A DNA stretch of 64,000 nt from Lentisphaera marina (lineage in GTDB: Bacteria; Verrucomicrobiota; Lentisphaeria; Lentisphaerales; Lentisphaeraceae). A model generated the notes under the pieces. That model was not told the DNA's origin and did no database searches. It worked only from the letters and a program-made list of their open reading frames with translations. A program made the position numbers and the translations under genes. Below are positions 18,245 to 26,583 of the stretch, piece after piece. Within the stretch, counting starts at the first letter, position 1. Each line of letters opens with the position of its first letter. The stretch spans positions 1,795,818 through 1,859,817 of the forward strand of contig NZ_JAQZZL010000001.1 in NCBI RefSeq assembly GCF_028745505.1, given 5' to 3'.

Positions 18245-18793
18245 TTAATCTTTTAATTCTTCTTCGTCCAACTCATCTTGATCATTGTCATCATCAAAGT
18301 TGTGGATAGTTTTTTTAACTTCTTCTACGGGATCGTCAGGAATGTGTGTTAGACCACAGATAGTCGCCACTTTATTTCCAATTTTTCTCGCTTCAGATCT
18401 TTTTAGACCTTCGCGAATAATTAGGTCATCTGAATCCGTGATGGACAGAAATAGAGTGTAAGAGGGGCGCAGTTGAGGCGTTTGCTGAAAGAATACACTA
18501 GAGCAAATACCAGTACGGACTTTTTTGACAAAGCCAAAGTGATAAACTTCTTGGCGAAAATTATTATGGCCTGCCACAAAAGTCGTTTTTGACCAAGAGA
18601 AGAGGCAATAGATGGAAGTTATAAAGAAAAAGCATATAACTAGAAATAGAATGAAGTCTGAACCCACTAACTCCATATTTCGATCGCGCCAAAATTGTAC
18701 TAAAATAAGGCCAAGGACAGAAAGGCCGAGCCCGGATAAAATTCTATTAGATGGGTTAACAAGCACCATCTGTGATTTTTCGTCTTTTTTCAT
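18245..18793 (-). CDS. Small membrane protein with acidic tail
   Basis: Unrecognised protein with two hydrophobic helices (ILSGLGLSVLGLILVQFW and FILFLVICFFFITSIYCLF) and a strongly acidic C-terminus (DDDNDQDELDEEELKD). ATG 18793 (MKKDEKSQ) has a purine-rich stretch in front; an upstream TTG at 18829 would add 12 Lys-rich residues but has no clear ribosome site. It heads the minus-strand series and is divergent from the gene at 18873. Confidence 0.7.
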   Translation of the reverse strand: MKKDEKSQMVLVNPSNRILSGLGLSVLGLILVQFWRDRNMELVGSDFILFLVICFFFITSIYCLFSWSKTTFVAGHNNFRQEVYHFGFVKKVRTGICSSVFFQQTPQLRPSYTLFLSITDSDDLIIREGLKRSEARKIGNKVATICGLTHIPDDPVEEVKKTIHNFDDDNDQDELDEEELKD

Positions 18794-18872
18794 CTTTTCT
18801 TTTTGTTTTAATGATTTAAGCTTGCTCAAATAGCAACAAGTATATCTTAAGCAGGAATTCCGGAACTTAAAG

Positions 18873-19385
18873 ATGATCCATCTTCTTTACGCAATATTTT
18901 ATCTATTATTAGTTTTTTCTCCAATGAGAAAGATGAGTCGCCGCTATTCCCGCTTACTTATTTCACTCACTATTTTGGCTCAGCTCTTCATACCTAATCA
19001 GGCATTAGCGTATTTAGTCTTTGGCTCTTTGCTCCCAGTTTTTTTACATTTTTTCATTTTAATTAGTGTAAAAGGGCAGTTTTTTTGCCTAGCTTTTAGC
19101 TTTTGTCGGCTAATGAATTTCTTGGGATTTGATAGAAAAAGATTGCAACATTTATTAGCACTCAACTTAGATCAATCCTACCAAGAAATTCCTAATTTAA
19201 GTTTTAAGTCAGCTACTGAATTCTCATTGATATTACGACTTTGCCAAGAGCGCAAATCTTGGCAACAAGTCATTGAGGATTATGATTTGTTGAGTATTGA
19301 AGAGCAAGCGGCGTACGAAGATCTATACACAGAGGCTAAGAAAGAAAAAGATCTACAAGCCGCAAAGTGTGAAAATGAACTTTAA
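18873..19385 (+). CDS. Hypothetical membrane protein
   Basis: Unrecognised protein of 170 residues. The first half is hydrophobic, with two or three helices separated by a basic stretch (MRKMSRRYSRLL). The second half is a soluble helical part rich in charged residues (LCQERKSWQQVIEDYDLLS). GGAA lies upstream of the ATG. It ends about 50 bases before the methyltransferase and may be in the same transcript. Confidence 0.65.
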   Translation: MIHLLYAIFYLLLVFSPMRKMSRRYSRLLISLTILAQLFIPNQALAYLVFGSLLPVFLHFFILISVKGQFFCLAFSFCRLMNFLGFDRKRLQHLLALNLDQSYQEIPNLSFKSATEFSLILRLCQERKSWQQVIEDYDLLSIEEQAAYEDLYTEAKKEKDLQAAKCENEL

Positions 19386-19434
19386 AGCGAGCGTCTTGGT
19401 ATTAGTGTTGAGCTAATTGATTAGAGAGTATATT

Positions 19435-19935
19435 ATGCCCAAATTTGAACATATTCGTCACAAACCACCGACAGAATTAAAACAAGAACGTCCCTTTATT
19501 ATTGCTTGCTCACCTTTGCGCAGCCATGTCAACCTTTCCACAATTATGCGCATGGCAGGTTGCTCGGGAGTGACGCAAGTTATTGCGACGGGAAATGCTA
19601 AAGTGAATGCCAAGATTGCTCGTGATGGAGCCGATCAAGTGAAATTGACAACTAAGAATAGCTTGCCACCAGTCTTGAAAAAACTTAAACAAGAAGGCTA
19701 CACCCTTGTGGGTTTGGAGCAGACCACAAACTCGAATAATCTACATAGCTTCGACTTCCCTCATAAATGCGTCTTAGTCGTAGGAGCTGAACGTGAGGGA
19801 CTTTCACAAGATTGCCTAGATTGCCTTGACTATACGGTAGAAATCCCCGTTTGGGGTTTACCGTTTTCTTATAACGTAGCTTCGGCCACGTCATTAGCGG
19901 TTTATGAATACTGTCGCCAATATCCTGAAGGCTAA
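19435..19935 (+). CDS. TrmH/SpoU-family RNA 2'-O-methyltransferase
   Basis: SAM-dependent RNA methyltransferase of 166 residues with a trefoil-knot (SPOUT) fold. Motifs: NLSTIMRMAGCSGV (motif 1, with the conserved Asn), VLVVGAEREGLS (motif 2) and VEIPVWGLPFSYNVASATSLAVYE (motif 3 region; only its outline is given). The protein is short and has no N-terminal RNA-binding extension. The target nucleotide (tRNA or rRNA) is unknown. ATG 19435 has GAG spaced properly and is preferred over the TTG at 19417. The 3' end of the gene forms the first copy of a tandem repeat. Confidence 0.87.
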   Translation: MPKFEHIRHKPPTELKQERPFIIACSPLRSHVNLSTIMRMAGCSGVTQVIATGNAKVNAKIARDGADQVKLTTKNSLPPVLKKLKQEGYTLVGLEQTTNSNNLHSFDFPHKCVLVVGAEREGLSQDCLDCLDYTVEIPVWGLPFSYNVASATSLAVYEYCRQYPEG

Positions 19936-20319
19936 TTCCGTTTCATTTAATTAGCCAATGCCACCTCAATTCTTTGGATAAAGAAAGATGCTGTGCCAAA
20001 GGCACTGAGCATAAATCAGCTAATGTAGCTTCGGCCACATTATTAGCGGTTTGTGAGTACTGTCGCCAATACCCTGAAGGCTAATTCCATTTCATAAAAT
20101 TAGCCAATGCCATCTCCATTCTGTGGATCAGGAAAGATGCTGTGCCAAAGGCACTGCGCATAATTCAGTTAACTTAGCTTCGGCCACGTCATTAGCGGTT
20201 GATGAGTACTGTCGCCAATAGCCAGAAGGCTAATTTCGCTTCATTAACTTAGCCAATGTCATCTCCATTTTGTGAATAAGGAAAAATGCTGTGCCAAAGG
20301 CACTGCGCATAACTCAGCC
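19876..20319. repeat. Three tandem 149-bp repeats growing out of the methyltransferase 3' end
   Basis: Units start at 19876, 20025 and 20174 with GTAGCTTCGGCCAC or a close variant. Unit 1 covers the last 18 or so codons and stop of the methyltransferase plus its downstream sequence. Units 2 and 3 repeat the coding tail without the rest of the gene and with more changes. Each unit holds the inverted repeat GGCTAATT...AATTAGCC or a decayed form and the hairpin GTGCCAAAGGCAC (19993-20005, 20142-20154, 20291-20303). Confidence 0.92.
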
Positions 20320-20375
20320 TGTGGTTTCAACCACAGGATTGTGTTCGTGACCCACATCCCGTTCTAAAGGAACGG
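20291..20375. repeat. Cluster of short hairpins followed by GCGCATAA
   Basis: Three hairpins stand in a row: GTGCCAAAGGCAC at 20291-20303, CCTGTGGTTTCAACCACAGG at 20318-20337 and CCGTTCTAAAGGAACGG at 20359-20375. The first and third are followed by the same CGCATAA word. This suggests a family of palindromic elements with variable stems and a constant tail. No adjacent transposase was seen. Confidence 0.8.
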
Positions 20376-20411
20376 CGCATAATCCTCAATTTTTCTTAAA
20401 TGACTATCAGA

Positions 20412-20855
20412 TTAGATAGCGTAATCTTGAATGCCTTGGGCGGCTAGAGCAGAGAAAGTTGCGCAGTAGAGCATGATTTGCTTGTGGAGACTACTAAGTC
20501 CATTGCGGCGATTCATTGATAGATGTTCACTTAAGCCCGCTGTTTCTAAAAAACTTGCATCCAGTGCCATGGCTTCGGCAGGCGTCAGTCCCGAGTAAAC
20601 TTTTGCGAAGACCGTACCAAGTCCCTTTGGAATAGCGGCATCACTATCAGCAGAAAAATGAACTTGGCCAGCTTTGAGTTCCGGAACTAACCAAAGTTGA
20701 GAGGTGCAGCCCGATATTTTGAACTTATCAATGCGCTTATCTTCACTTAAATCACCTGCTTGGCGACCAAATTTAATTAACCAAGTAAAGCGATCATCTA
20801 TATCTTCAATTTTTCCTAAATCTGCAATGAGTTTATCTTTATCTTCTATAGCCAT
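20412..20855 (-). CDS. sufE: SufE-like cysteine desulfuration protein
   Basis: Sulfur acceptor for cysteine desulfurases in iron-sulfur cluster assembly. The 147-residue length is standard. The catalytic cysteine lies in KISGCTSQLWL at about residue 50. DDRFTWLIKFGRQ near the start and LSMNRRNGLSSL near the end are both typical. No sufS or csd gene lies nearby; it appears as a single gene between the repeat cluster and tRNA-Arg. Confidence 0.93.
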   Translation of the reverse strand: MAIEDKDKLIADLGKIEDIDDRFTWLIKFGRQAGDLSEDKRIDKFKISGCTSQLWLVPELKAGQVHFSADSDAAIPKGLGTVFAKVYSGLTPAEAMALDASFLETAGLSEHLSMNRRNGLSSLHKQIMLYCATFSALAAQGIQDYAI

Positions 20856-21040
20856 TTTTATCTCAAAATTTTTCTTATTAATTGGCGCTAAGATAGCAGA
20901 GCTTCATATCTGAGCAATCGCAAAAAGCAAGAATATTAATGCCCCATTTAGCACAAGACAAAAAAAACTTGAATTAAAGTCAAAAAAGCCCTTTTTACGA
21001 GTTGCTTTTTTTACAGGTCACTGCAAATTCAAGGCCACAT

Positions 21041-21114
<74 letters not shown>

Positions 21115-21116
21115 CT

Positions 21117-21153
21117 AAAAAGCCTCAGTAAGTAATCTTGCTGAGGCTTTTTT
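21117..21153 (+). terminator. Rho-independent terminator after tRNA-Arg
   Basis: Perfect stem AGCCTCAG / CTGAGGCT with an 11-base loop followed by TTTTTT, three bases after the mature tRNA end. Confidence 0.92.
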
Positions 21154-21230
21154 ATTGCTATGAGGCACACTTAGTGTACTTTTTGAAAAGGGCTGTTCAA
21201 TAGAGTACAGAATTTTGTTAGATTTCGGTT

Positions 21231-21527
21231 TTACTTTAGCCTATTAGACCAGTATTCGGGGAATCTTTTATGGTGGGCAATTGCGACAATCCAAAGAGCA
21301 TCATTTTCGATTAGATATACAACTTTAAAGGGGAATCTAGATGTACTAATTCTTCTAGTTCCATCTTCGTATAATTTCCATATAGTAGGATTTAGTGCAA
21401 TGATTTTGATTGTCTTTTTGACTTCTTTGTGAAAATCTAGTCCTAAGCTTTTATAAAGCTCTTCATAGTACTGGATAGAATTATCAAGTTCCTCAATAGC
21501 TTGAGGAAGGAACTTTATGGATATCAT
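21231..21527 (-). CDS. ParE/RelE-family toxin
   Basis: Small basic protein of 98 residues with the ParE/RelE plasmid-stabilisation layout: IKFLPQAIEELDNSIQYYEE at the start, DGTRRISTSRFPFKVVYLI in the middle and IVAIAHHKRFPEYW at the end. It would act on gyrase (ParE) or mRNA (RelE); the sequence fits ParE better. Its ATG overlaps the antitoxin stop as ATGA, the usual arrangement for such pairs. Confidence 0.9.
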   Translation of the reverse strand: MISIKFLPQAIEELDNSIQYYEELYKSLGLDFHKEVKKTIKIIALNPTIWKLYEDGTRRISTSRFPFKVVYLIENDALWIVAIAHHKRFPEYWSNRLK

Positions 21528-21745
21528 GAATATTTCTTTTCTAGTTGAGCAAATACTTCATCAGCATCTACTCCAACAGCAGTTCCTTCATTGATTGATT
21601 GAACTCTTTTTTGTATTTCTAATTCATAATTAATTGAATCAGATTCTTGATATTCAAGACTTTCAATTAAATCATGTATTAAATGCGCTCGATCTTCTTG
21701 TGAAAGACTTAAAGCTTCATTTTCTATTTTTTGTAAAAGAGTCAT
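21524..21745 (-). CDS. Addiction-module antitoxin
   Basis: Antitoxin of 73 residues in the addiction-module component family. It has the typical helix EALSLSQEDRAHLIHDLIES at residues 9-28 and an acidic C-terminal part ending DADEVFAQLEKKYS that should bind the toxin. It lies directly upstream of the ParE-like gene in the same operon and probably represses its own promoter. Confidence 0.87.
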   Translation of the reverse strand: MTLLQKIENEALSLSQEDRAHLIHDLIESLEYQESDSINYELEIQKRVQSINEGTAVGVDADEVFAQLEKKYS

Positions 21746-21834
21746 AGTTCCGTTATCCGTTGTTAAATAAAGATATATTCTTCTTTTCGTAAATCAATCT
21801 ATTCATTTAATTTATTAATCTAACGACCTAAATT

Positions 21835-21864
21835 ACCTGAATTCGAGGAACGAGAATTTCAGGT
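21835..21864. repeat. Palindrome resembling the adjacent IS end
   Basis: ACCTGAATTC and GAATTTCAGGT form a stem with one bulge around a GAGGAACGA loop. The outer ACCTGAA matches the first bases of the IS1380-like inverted repeat 27 bp away, so it may be an IS-end relic or a target feature. Confidence 0.45.
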
Positions 21865-21878
21865 TCATTTTTTGGTTA

Positions 21879-21890
21879 GTGTTTTTATAT
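21879..21890 (+). pseudogene. Candidate severed 5' start of the sulfatase
   Basis: If the IS is removed, GTG 21879 would read in frame across the junction into the right flank as MFLYTILIFTFSLFAEEK, a credible signal peptide for the sulfatase at 23572. The start itself has no strong ribosome site, so this is a proposal. Confidence 0.35.
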
Positions 21891-23547
21891 ACCTGAATCC
21901 GTGAGCTGATCTTAAAAAACAGCTTAAAAACAAGAAAACCTGTTGGTTTATAGTAATTTAAGTTACGACACCAAAATCACCCAACAGGTTTTCTCATGAA
22001 TAAAGCATTTAAACTCGACACAGGCAATGATTCCCTTCACAGTATTGGCGGAATATTTTTAGGTGGCCAAGTCCTTCAACAAAGTGAAATTGACGATGAG
22101 TTCAATACAGATCACAAGGCCAATCATATCTTTCAAGATCTAGATATTTTCAAATCACAGGTGGGGTTACTGATTCAGGGGCGTGAACGCTTCACAGATA
22201 TTAGTCAGTTTCGTGAAAACGAAGTCTTTATGAAATCACTTGGATTAAACAAAGTTCCATCCGAGGAACGTTTGCGTCAACGACTAGAAATCATGTCTTC
22301 TGAGCATGAAGTGCATTTAAAATCAGCGAATACAAACCTGCTCAAAAAACAGTGTATAGGTAATATATCAAAAGGGGGGATGAATTTTATTCCACTCGAT
22401 ATGGATGTATCACCCATGGATAACTCCGGTAGCCATAAAGAAAATGTGAGTTGGACATATAAAAATCATGACGGATTTTCTCCCATGTTTGCCTACCTTG
22501 GAACTGAGGGCTTTATGCTAAATAATGAGCTGCGTCCAGGTTCACAGCATGCACAAAAAGGGATGCCAGAGTTCTTAGATGACAGCTTTACTATGATCAA
22601 AAAATTAAAGCTTAAGCACCCCGTACTACTTCGTTTAGATTCCGCTCACGATGCTGAGGTTAATTTCGGACACCTTCCTGATGATCAATATTTTCTGATT
22701 AAACGGAACCTTAGAAAGGAATCTAAAGAACAGTGGCTATCCAACGCACGGCGTTTAGGGCGACAGCTTAAATCTCGAGATGGTAAGAGTGTCTTTGTCG
22801 GTGAACTCCATCACAAACATCCTGGAAACAATGAAGAACATAAAGTGGTTCCTGTTATTTTTAAAGTTACGGAACGACTCGAAGATCAAGATGGCAATCG
22901 ACTTTTGATGCCAGAAATCGAAGTGGAGACCTATTGGACGAATTTACCTTTAGAAGCCGAGGATGTGATCGAACTTTATCACGATCATGGAACCAGTGAG
23001 CAGTTCCATAGCGAATTGAAGAGCGATATGAATGTAGAGCGTTTACCCTCAGGGAAATTTAAAGCGAATCAATTCTTTTTGCACTGCGCTATGCTCGCTT
23101 TTAATGTGCTCAGAGTCATTGGTAATCACCTTATCCATAATAAATCTTTGGCTCCAATTAAAATCAAAGCCCAACGACGCCGCCTACGGTGCGTGATACG
23201 TGACTTGATTTTAACCGCTTGTAAACACGTAAAGCACGCAGGAGATGAAACTCTCAAGTTTGGTCGACATAGCCCTTGGTTTAAGCTGTATCAAAAAATA
23301 TCATTTAGCCTTTAATCCACTAATAAGAAGTTTATTGCAAAGCTCTTTTATTGAGTTTTGTGCTTTACTCTGTCCAAGTTGGGTGAATTGCCTTAGAAAT
23401 TGCTATATTTACTATCCTTAGACACCTGATCACGAGCGATAGGCTTAAGAAATAAGGACATCTCACAATCTGGGATAAAAACGATCTAAGAATTACTCGA
23501 CCAAACCATTATCTCATGAATCTCAAAACCTGATCACGGATTCAGGT
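21891..23547 (+). mobile_element. IS1380-like insertion sequence, 1657 bp
   Basis: The ends share the inverted repeat ACCTGAATCCGTGA (21891 onward, and reverse complement ending at 23547). The core ACCTGATCACG occurs twice near the right end (about 23424 and 23529), a likely transposase-binding repeat. One intact transposase gene lies inside. A clear target-site duplication was not seen. The 3' non-coding tail is 232 bp. Confidence 0.87.
21996..23315 (+). CDS. IS1380-family DDE transposase
   Basis: Transposase of 439 residues that looks intact. Recognisable parts: an N-terminal region with GGIFLGGQVLQQ; the first catalytic Asp in IPLDMDVSPMDNSG; the second in LLRLDSAHDAEVNF; and a final block YHDHGTSEQFHSELKSDMNV with the catalytic Glu, followed by KANQFFLHCAMLAFNVLR. 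This order and spacing match the IS1380/IS1182-like DDE fold, with IS1380 the better fit. The gene starts at ATG 21996, 105 bp inside the left end. Confidence 0.88.
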   Translation: MNKAFKLDTGNDSLHSIGGIFLGGQVLQQSEIDDEFNTDHKANHIFQDLDIFKSQVGLLIQGRERFTDISQFRENEVFMKSLGLNKVPSEERLRQRLEIMSSEHEVHLKSANTNLLKKQCIGNISKGGMNFIPLDMDVSPMDNSGSHKENVSWTYKNHDGFSPMFAYLGTEGFMLNNELRPGSQHAQKGMPEFLDDSFTMIKKLKLKHPVLLRLDSAHDAEVNFGHLPDDQYFLIKRNLRKESKEQWLSNARRLGRQLKSRDGKSVFVGELHHKHPGNNEEHKVVPVIFKVTERLEDQDGNRLLMPEIEVETYWTNLPLEAEDVIELYHDHGTSEQFHSELKSDMNVERLPSGKFKANQFFLHCAMLAFNVLRVIGNHLIHNKSLAPIKIKAQRRRLRCVIRDLILTACKHVKHAGDETLKFGRHSPWFKLYQKISFSL

Positions 23548-23571
23548 ACTATACTCATATTTACATTTTCC

Positions 23572-24963
23572 TTGTTTGCAGAAGAAAAAACTAATATTTT
23601 ATTCATCTTTGCCGACGATCAATCTTATGAAACAATTGGCAATCAAACAGAGTGTAAAACTCCCCATTTAAATCGTTTAAAAGACTCCGGTATAAATTTT
23701 ACTCACGCATACAATATGGGGGCGTGGAATGGCGCAGTCTGTGCGGCCAGTAGAGCTATGCTAAATTCGGGGCTTTTTGTTAATAGTGCACAACAGGGAA
23801 TTAAAAAATATCCTCATTGGTCCGAGCTTATGAGTCAAGCGGGATATAAAACCTACATGACGGGGAAGTGGCATGTCCCAGGTAAACCGCGCTTTGATGT
23901 GGTTAGGGATCCACGTCCCGGTATGCCCAAGCAGACTGAAGAAGGATATAACCGCCCACTCAGTCCTGAAAATTATGAGCAGGGATGGAAGCCATGGGAT
24001 AAAAGTAAGGGAGGTTTTTGGGAAGGAGGCGTTCATTGGACCGAAATAGTGACAAATCATGGCATCGATTTTATTAAGGAAGCAAAGAATGATAAAAAAC
24101 CTTTCTTTATGTATATTGCCTATAACGCTCCACACGATCCGCGTCAGGCCCCTAAAGAGTATGTGGATATGTACCCACTAAACTCAATCTCAGTGCCTGA
24201 AAATTTTCTCAGTGAATACCCCAAGAAAGAATTAATTGGCTGCGGCCCCTTGCAACGAGATGCACGCTTAGCTCCATTTCCAAGAACGGAATATGCCGTA
24301 AAAGTTAATCGTCAAGAGTACTTTGCTTGTATTAGCTACATGGATGCCGAAATAGGGCGTTTGCTAAAAGCTTTAGAGGATTCTGAACTAGCGGAAAATA
24401 CGCTGGTGATTTTCACTGCTGATCATGGACTGGCAGTTGGTCGCCATGGTTTTCTAGGAAAACAAAATATGTATGACCATAGTGTTCGCGTCCCGTTTCT
24501 TATGGCGGGACCAAATTTACCATCGGGGAAGACCATCAGTAGCCCCATTTATCTGCAGGATGCCATGGCAACATCACTCGAAGTAGCAGGAGTAGAGAAT
24601 GCGCCGCATCTTCAGTTCAAAAGTGTCTTGCCACTCATTAATGGTGAACGAAAAGTTCAATACGAGAAAATCTATGGTGAATATATTGATCACCAACGCA
24701 TGATCACAAAAGGGGATTGGAAATACATCACTTACCCACATGCCCAACAAGAACGACTTTTTAACCTCAAAAAAGATCCTCTTGAAAAAGATAACTTATC
24801 GAAAAATCCAGAATATGCTTTATTGAAATCAAAACTTAAAAGTGCATTAAAAGATCTACAGAAAGAAATGAAAGACGATTTTGATATCGATGCACCACCA
24901 GCCTTTTGGGACCCGACAATCAAAAAAAATAAAAAACGCGCAGCTAACACTAAGGTTTATTGA
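23572..24963 (+). CDS. Sulfatase with its signal peptide cut by the IS element
   Basis: Reads as a full sulfatase domain from TTG 23572: FADDQSYETIG at the metal site, the formylglycine motif CAASR (Ala in place of the usual Pro, which is tolerated in the family), GKWHVPGKP, YNAPHDPRQAP and TADHGLAVGRHGFLGK. In frame upstream, the codons 23548-23571 read TILIFTFS, the hydrophobic core of a signal peptide, and then run into the IS end with no ATG. The native start was therefore lost to the insertion. The TTG start has no good ribosome site and would give a cytoplasmic protein, so the gene is probably silenced. Confidence 0.85.
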   Translation: MFAEEKTNILFIFADDQSYETIGNQTECKTPHLNRLKDSGINFTHAYNMGAWNGAVCAASRAMLNSGLFVNSAQQGIKKYPHWSELMSQAGYKTYMTGKWHVPGKPRFDVVRDPRPGMPKQTEEGYNRPLSPENYEQGWKPWDKSKGGFWEGGVHWTEIVTNHGIDFIKEAKNDKKPFFMYIAYNAPHDPRQAPKEYVDMYPLNSISVPENFLSEYPKKELIGCGPLQRDARLAPFPRTEYAVKVNRQEYFACISYMDAEIGRLLKALEDSELAENTLVIFTADHGLAVGRHGFLGKQNMYDHSVRVPFLMAGPNLPSGKTISSPIYLQDAMATSLEVAGVENAPHLQFKSVLPLINGERKVQYEKIYGEYIDHQRMITKGDWKYITYPHAQQERLFNLKKDPLEKDNLSKNPEYALLKSKLKSALKDLQKEMKDDFDIDAPPAFWDPTIKKNKKRAANTKVY

Positions 24964-25130
24964 AAGGGATTAGGTAAGGCAGGTGATACGCCTGGGATCC
25001 CAATGAGAGGCGTGAGGTTTTGTTTGGGAAGCATGGGGTGCTTAACAGCAGCTTGCGGCTGCCACCGCGGATGATGTTGTAGAGAGACTTATTGAAGAAA
25101 ATGAGCTTGAATTGGAAGTTTGGAAAACAA
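24964..25130. other. Intergenic stretch with possible gene remnant
   Basis: From about 25048 to 25140 one plus-strand frame reads LAAATADDVVERLIEENELE and on to a tryptophan-containing end, which looks coding but has a stop just before it and no start. It may be the tail of a lost gene. No other feature was seen. Confidence 0.35.
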
Positions 25131-25167
25131 TAGGGCGACAAATAAAATTTGCCGCCCTACCATTTTT
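25131..25167. terminator. Terminator between convergent sulfatase and hemN
   Basis: The stem TAGGGCG-CAAAT / ATTTG-GCCCTA has a short AAA loop and one small mismatch, followed by CATTTTT on the plus strand. It lies just beyond the hemN stop. Confidence 0.75.
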
Positions 25168-25181
25168 CATGTGGATAAAAG

Positions 25182-26573
25182 TTAAAGACTCGTGGACATG
25201 GGGTTGGCTTGAGTACTGCGAGAGTCAAAACAAGCTGCAATGAGTCGGGAAAATAGCTTGAATTCGGAATGGATTTCTAGCACTCGTGACTTGGGATTTG
25301 CCCCTGCGTAGAGGTAGTGAGGAATATCGCTTTGCAATATCTTGTAGGAGTCCGCAAATTTGATACGTGGATCACAAGAAAACTGTTCTTCAAATTCTTT
25401 AGTATCGAGTTGTAAGTTGCACATGAGGGATTGAATGATCCAGGCACGCTCTTGGTCTTCGGCACTCTTGTGATGCCCGCCACTTAGAGGGAGTCGATCT
25501 TCGAGTGTAGCTTTGAGGTAGCTATTGAGTTCACGTGAATTTTGCCAAAAGTAATCTTGGCTCTCGCTAATGGAGCTAGAACCTATGCCAATGATATTGA
25601 GACTCTGATTGACGGTAAAACCCATGAAGTTGCGGTGGAGCTGTTTTTTCTTTGCGGCAACCGCAAGTTCATCGTTGGGGAGGGCAAAGTGATCGAGACC
25701 AATTTCTACGTAGCCAGCTTCGAGAAATTTTTGTCTAGCTAGCTGAGTGCAGGCCATCTTGGTTTCTGAATCGGGGAGATCTTCTTTTTTAATCAAGCTC
25801 ATATGCTTACGTTGCTCAGGCATATAAGCAAAGTTGAAGAGAGCAAAGCGTTCTGGTTTGAGGCTGAGTGCGAGATCAATTGTTTCGGAAAAACTATCGA
25901 CGCTTTGTTTCGGGAGACCAACAATGAGATCGAAATTAATGGAAGTAAAGCCAAGTTGACGAGCATACTCAGTATGAGTTTTAATCATCTCATAAGGTTG
26001 AATACGATTGATAGCTTTTTGGACATCGAGATTGAAGTCCTGAACTCCAAAACTAAGGCGTTTAATATTATTGATGGCATATGTTTCTAAATGTAATTGA
26101 GTTAGTGTGCGGGGGTCAGCTTCGATGGAGATTTTTGCTTCTCTTGAAACACCGAAATATTTTTCGATGGCACAGAACAAAGTATGGAATTGCTGAGCAG
26201 ATAAAAAATTAGGTGTTCCACCACCAAAGTGAATTTCGTTTATTTTGATGCGACCATTTTTCGCGATGAGTGCCATTTCTTTGATGAGAGCACTCAAGTA
26301 GGGGTCGGCGGCACTTGTACTCTTTTTGACTTGCGTATTGCATCCACAGTACCAACATAGCTTTTGGCAGAAGGGAATATGGATATAAAGAGCGGAGAAA
26401 TCTCCGCTCTGAGATAGAGAAGAAAGAGAAGTAGCTATGGCTTCTTGAGAGACTTCTTTATTCCAAACAGGCACGGGGGGGTAGGAGGTGTACCTAGGTA
26501 CGGGCTTACTTAGAAGTTGAAGTTCTTGCGAGTTGAACTCGCTGTGGCTAGCTACGGTCTCTTGCTGAATCAT
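25182..26573 (-). CDS. hemN: Oxygen-independent coproporphyrinogen III oxidase
   Basis: Radical SAM enzyme of heme synthesis that works without oxygen. Length 463 residues. The N-terminus has PVPRYTSYPP, and the cluster motif is YIHIPFCQKLCWYCGCNT, with the extra cysteine typical of true HemN rather than HemW. HFGGGTPNFL, ADPRTLT, SFGVQDFN, GLPKQ and a C-terminal HemN domain follow. ATG 26573 has AGGAAAG upstream. Its place beside the cbb3 oxidase operon fits a low-oxygen heme supply role. Confidence 0.95.
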   Translation of the reverse strand: MIQQETVASHSEFNSQELQLLSKPVPRYTSYPPVPVWNKEVSQEAIATSLSSLSQSGDFSALYIHIPFCQKLCWYCGCNTQVKKSTSAADPYLSALIKEMALIAKNGRIKINEIHFGGGTPNFLSAQQFHTLFCAIEKYFGVSREAKISIEADPRTLTQLHLETYAINNIKRLSFGVQDFNLDVQKAINRIQPYEMIKTHTEYARQLGFTSINFDLIVGLPKQSVDSFSETIDLALSLKPERFALFNFAYMPEQRKHMSLIKKEDLPDSETKMACTQLARQKFLEAGYVEIGLDHFALPNDELAVAAKKKQLHRNFMGFTVNQSLNIIGIGSSSISESQDYFWQNSRELNSYLKATLEDRLPLSGGHHKSAEDQERAWIIQSLMCNLQLDTKEFEEQFSCDPRIKFADSYKILQSDIPHYLYAGANPKSRVLEIHSEFKLFSRLIAACFDSRSTQANPMSTSL

Positions 26574-26583
26574 TTAACTTTCC

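Noticed and set aside
19876-20375. CRISPR-like array
   Set aside because: Units are 149 bp, carry coding sequence from the neighbouring gene and lack distinct spacers; no cas genes occur in the window.
21886-23552. Target-site duplication around the IS1380-like element
   Set aside because: Flanks TATAT and ACTAT do not match; no clean duplication of four or five bases could be read.
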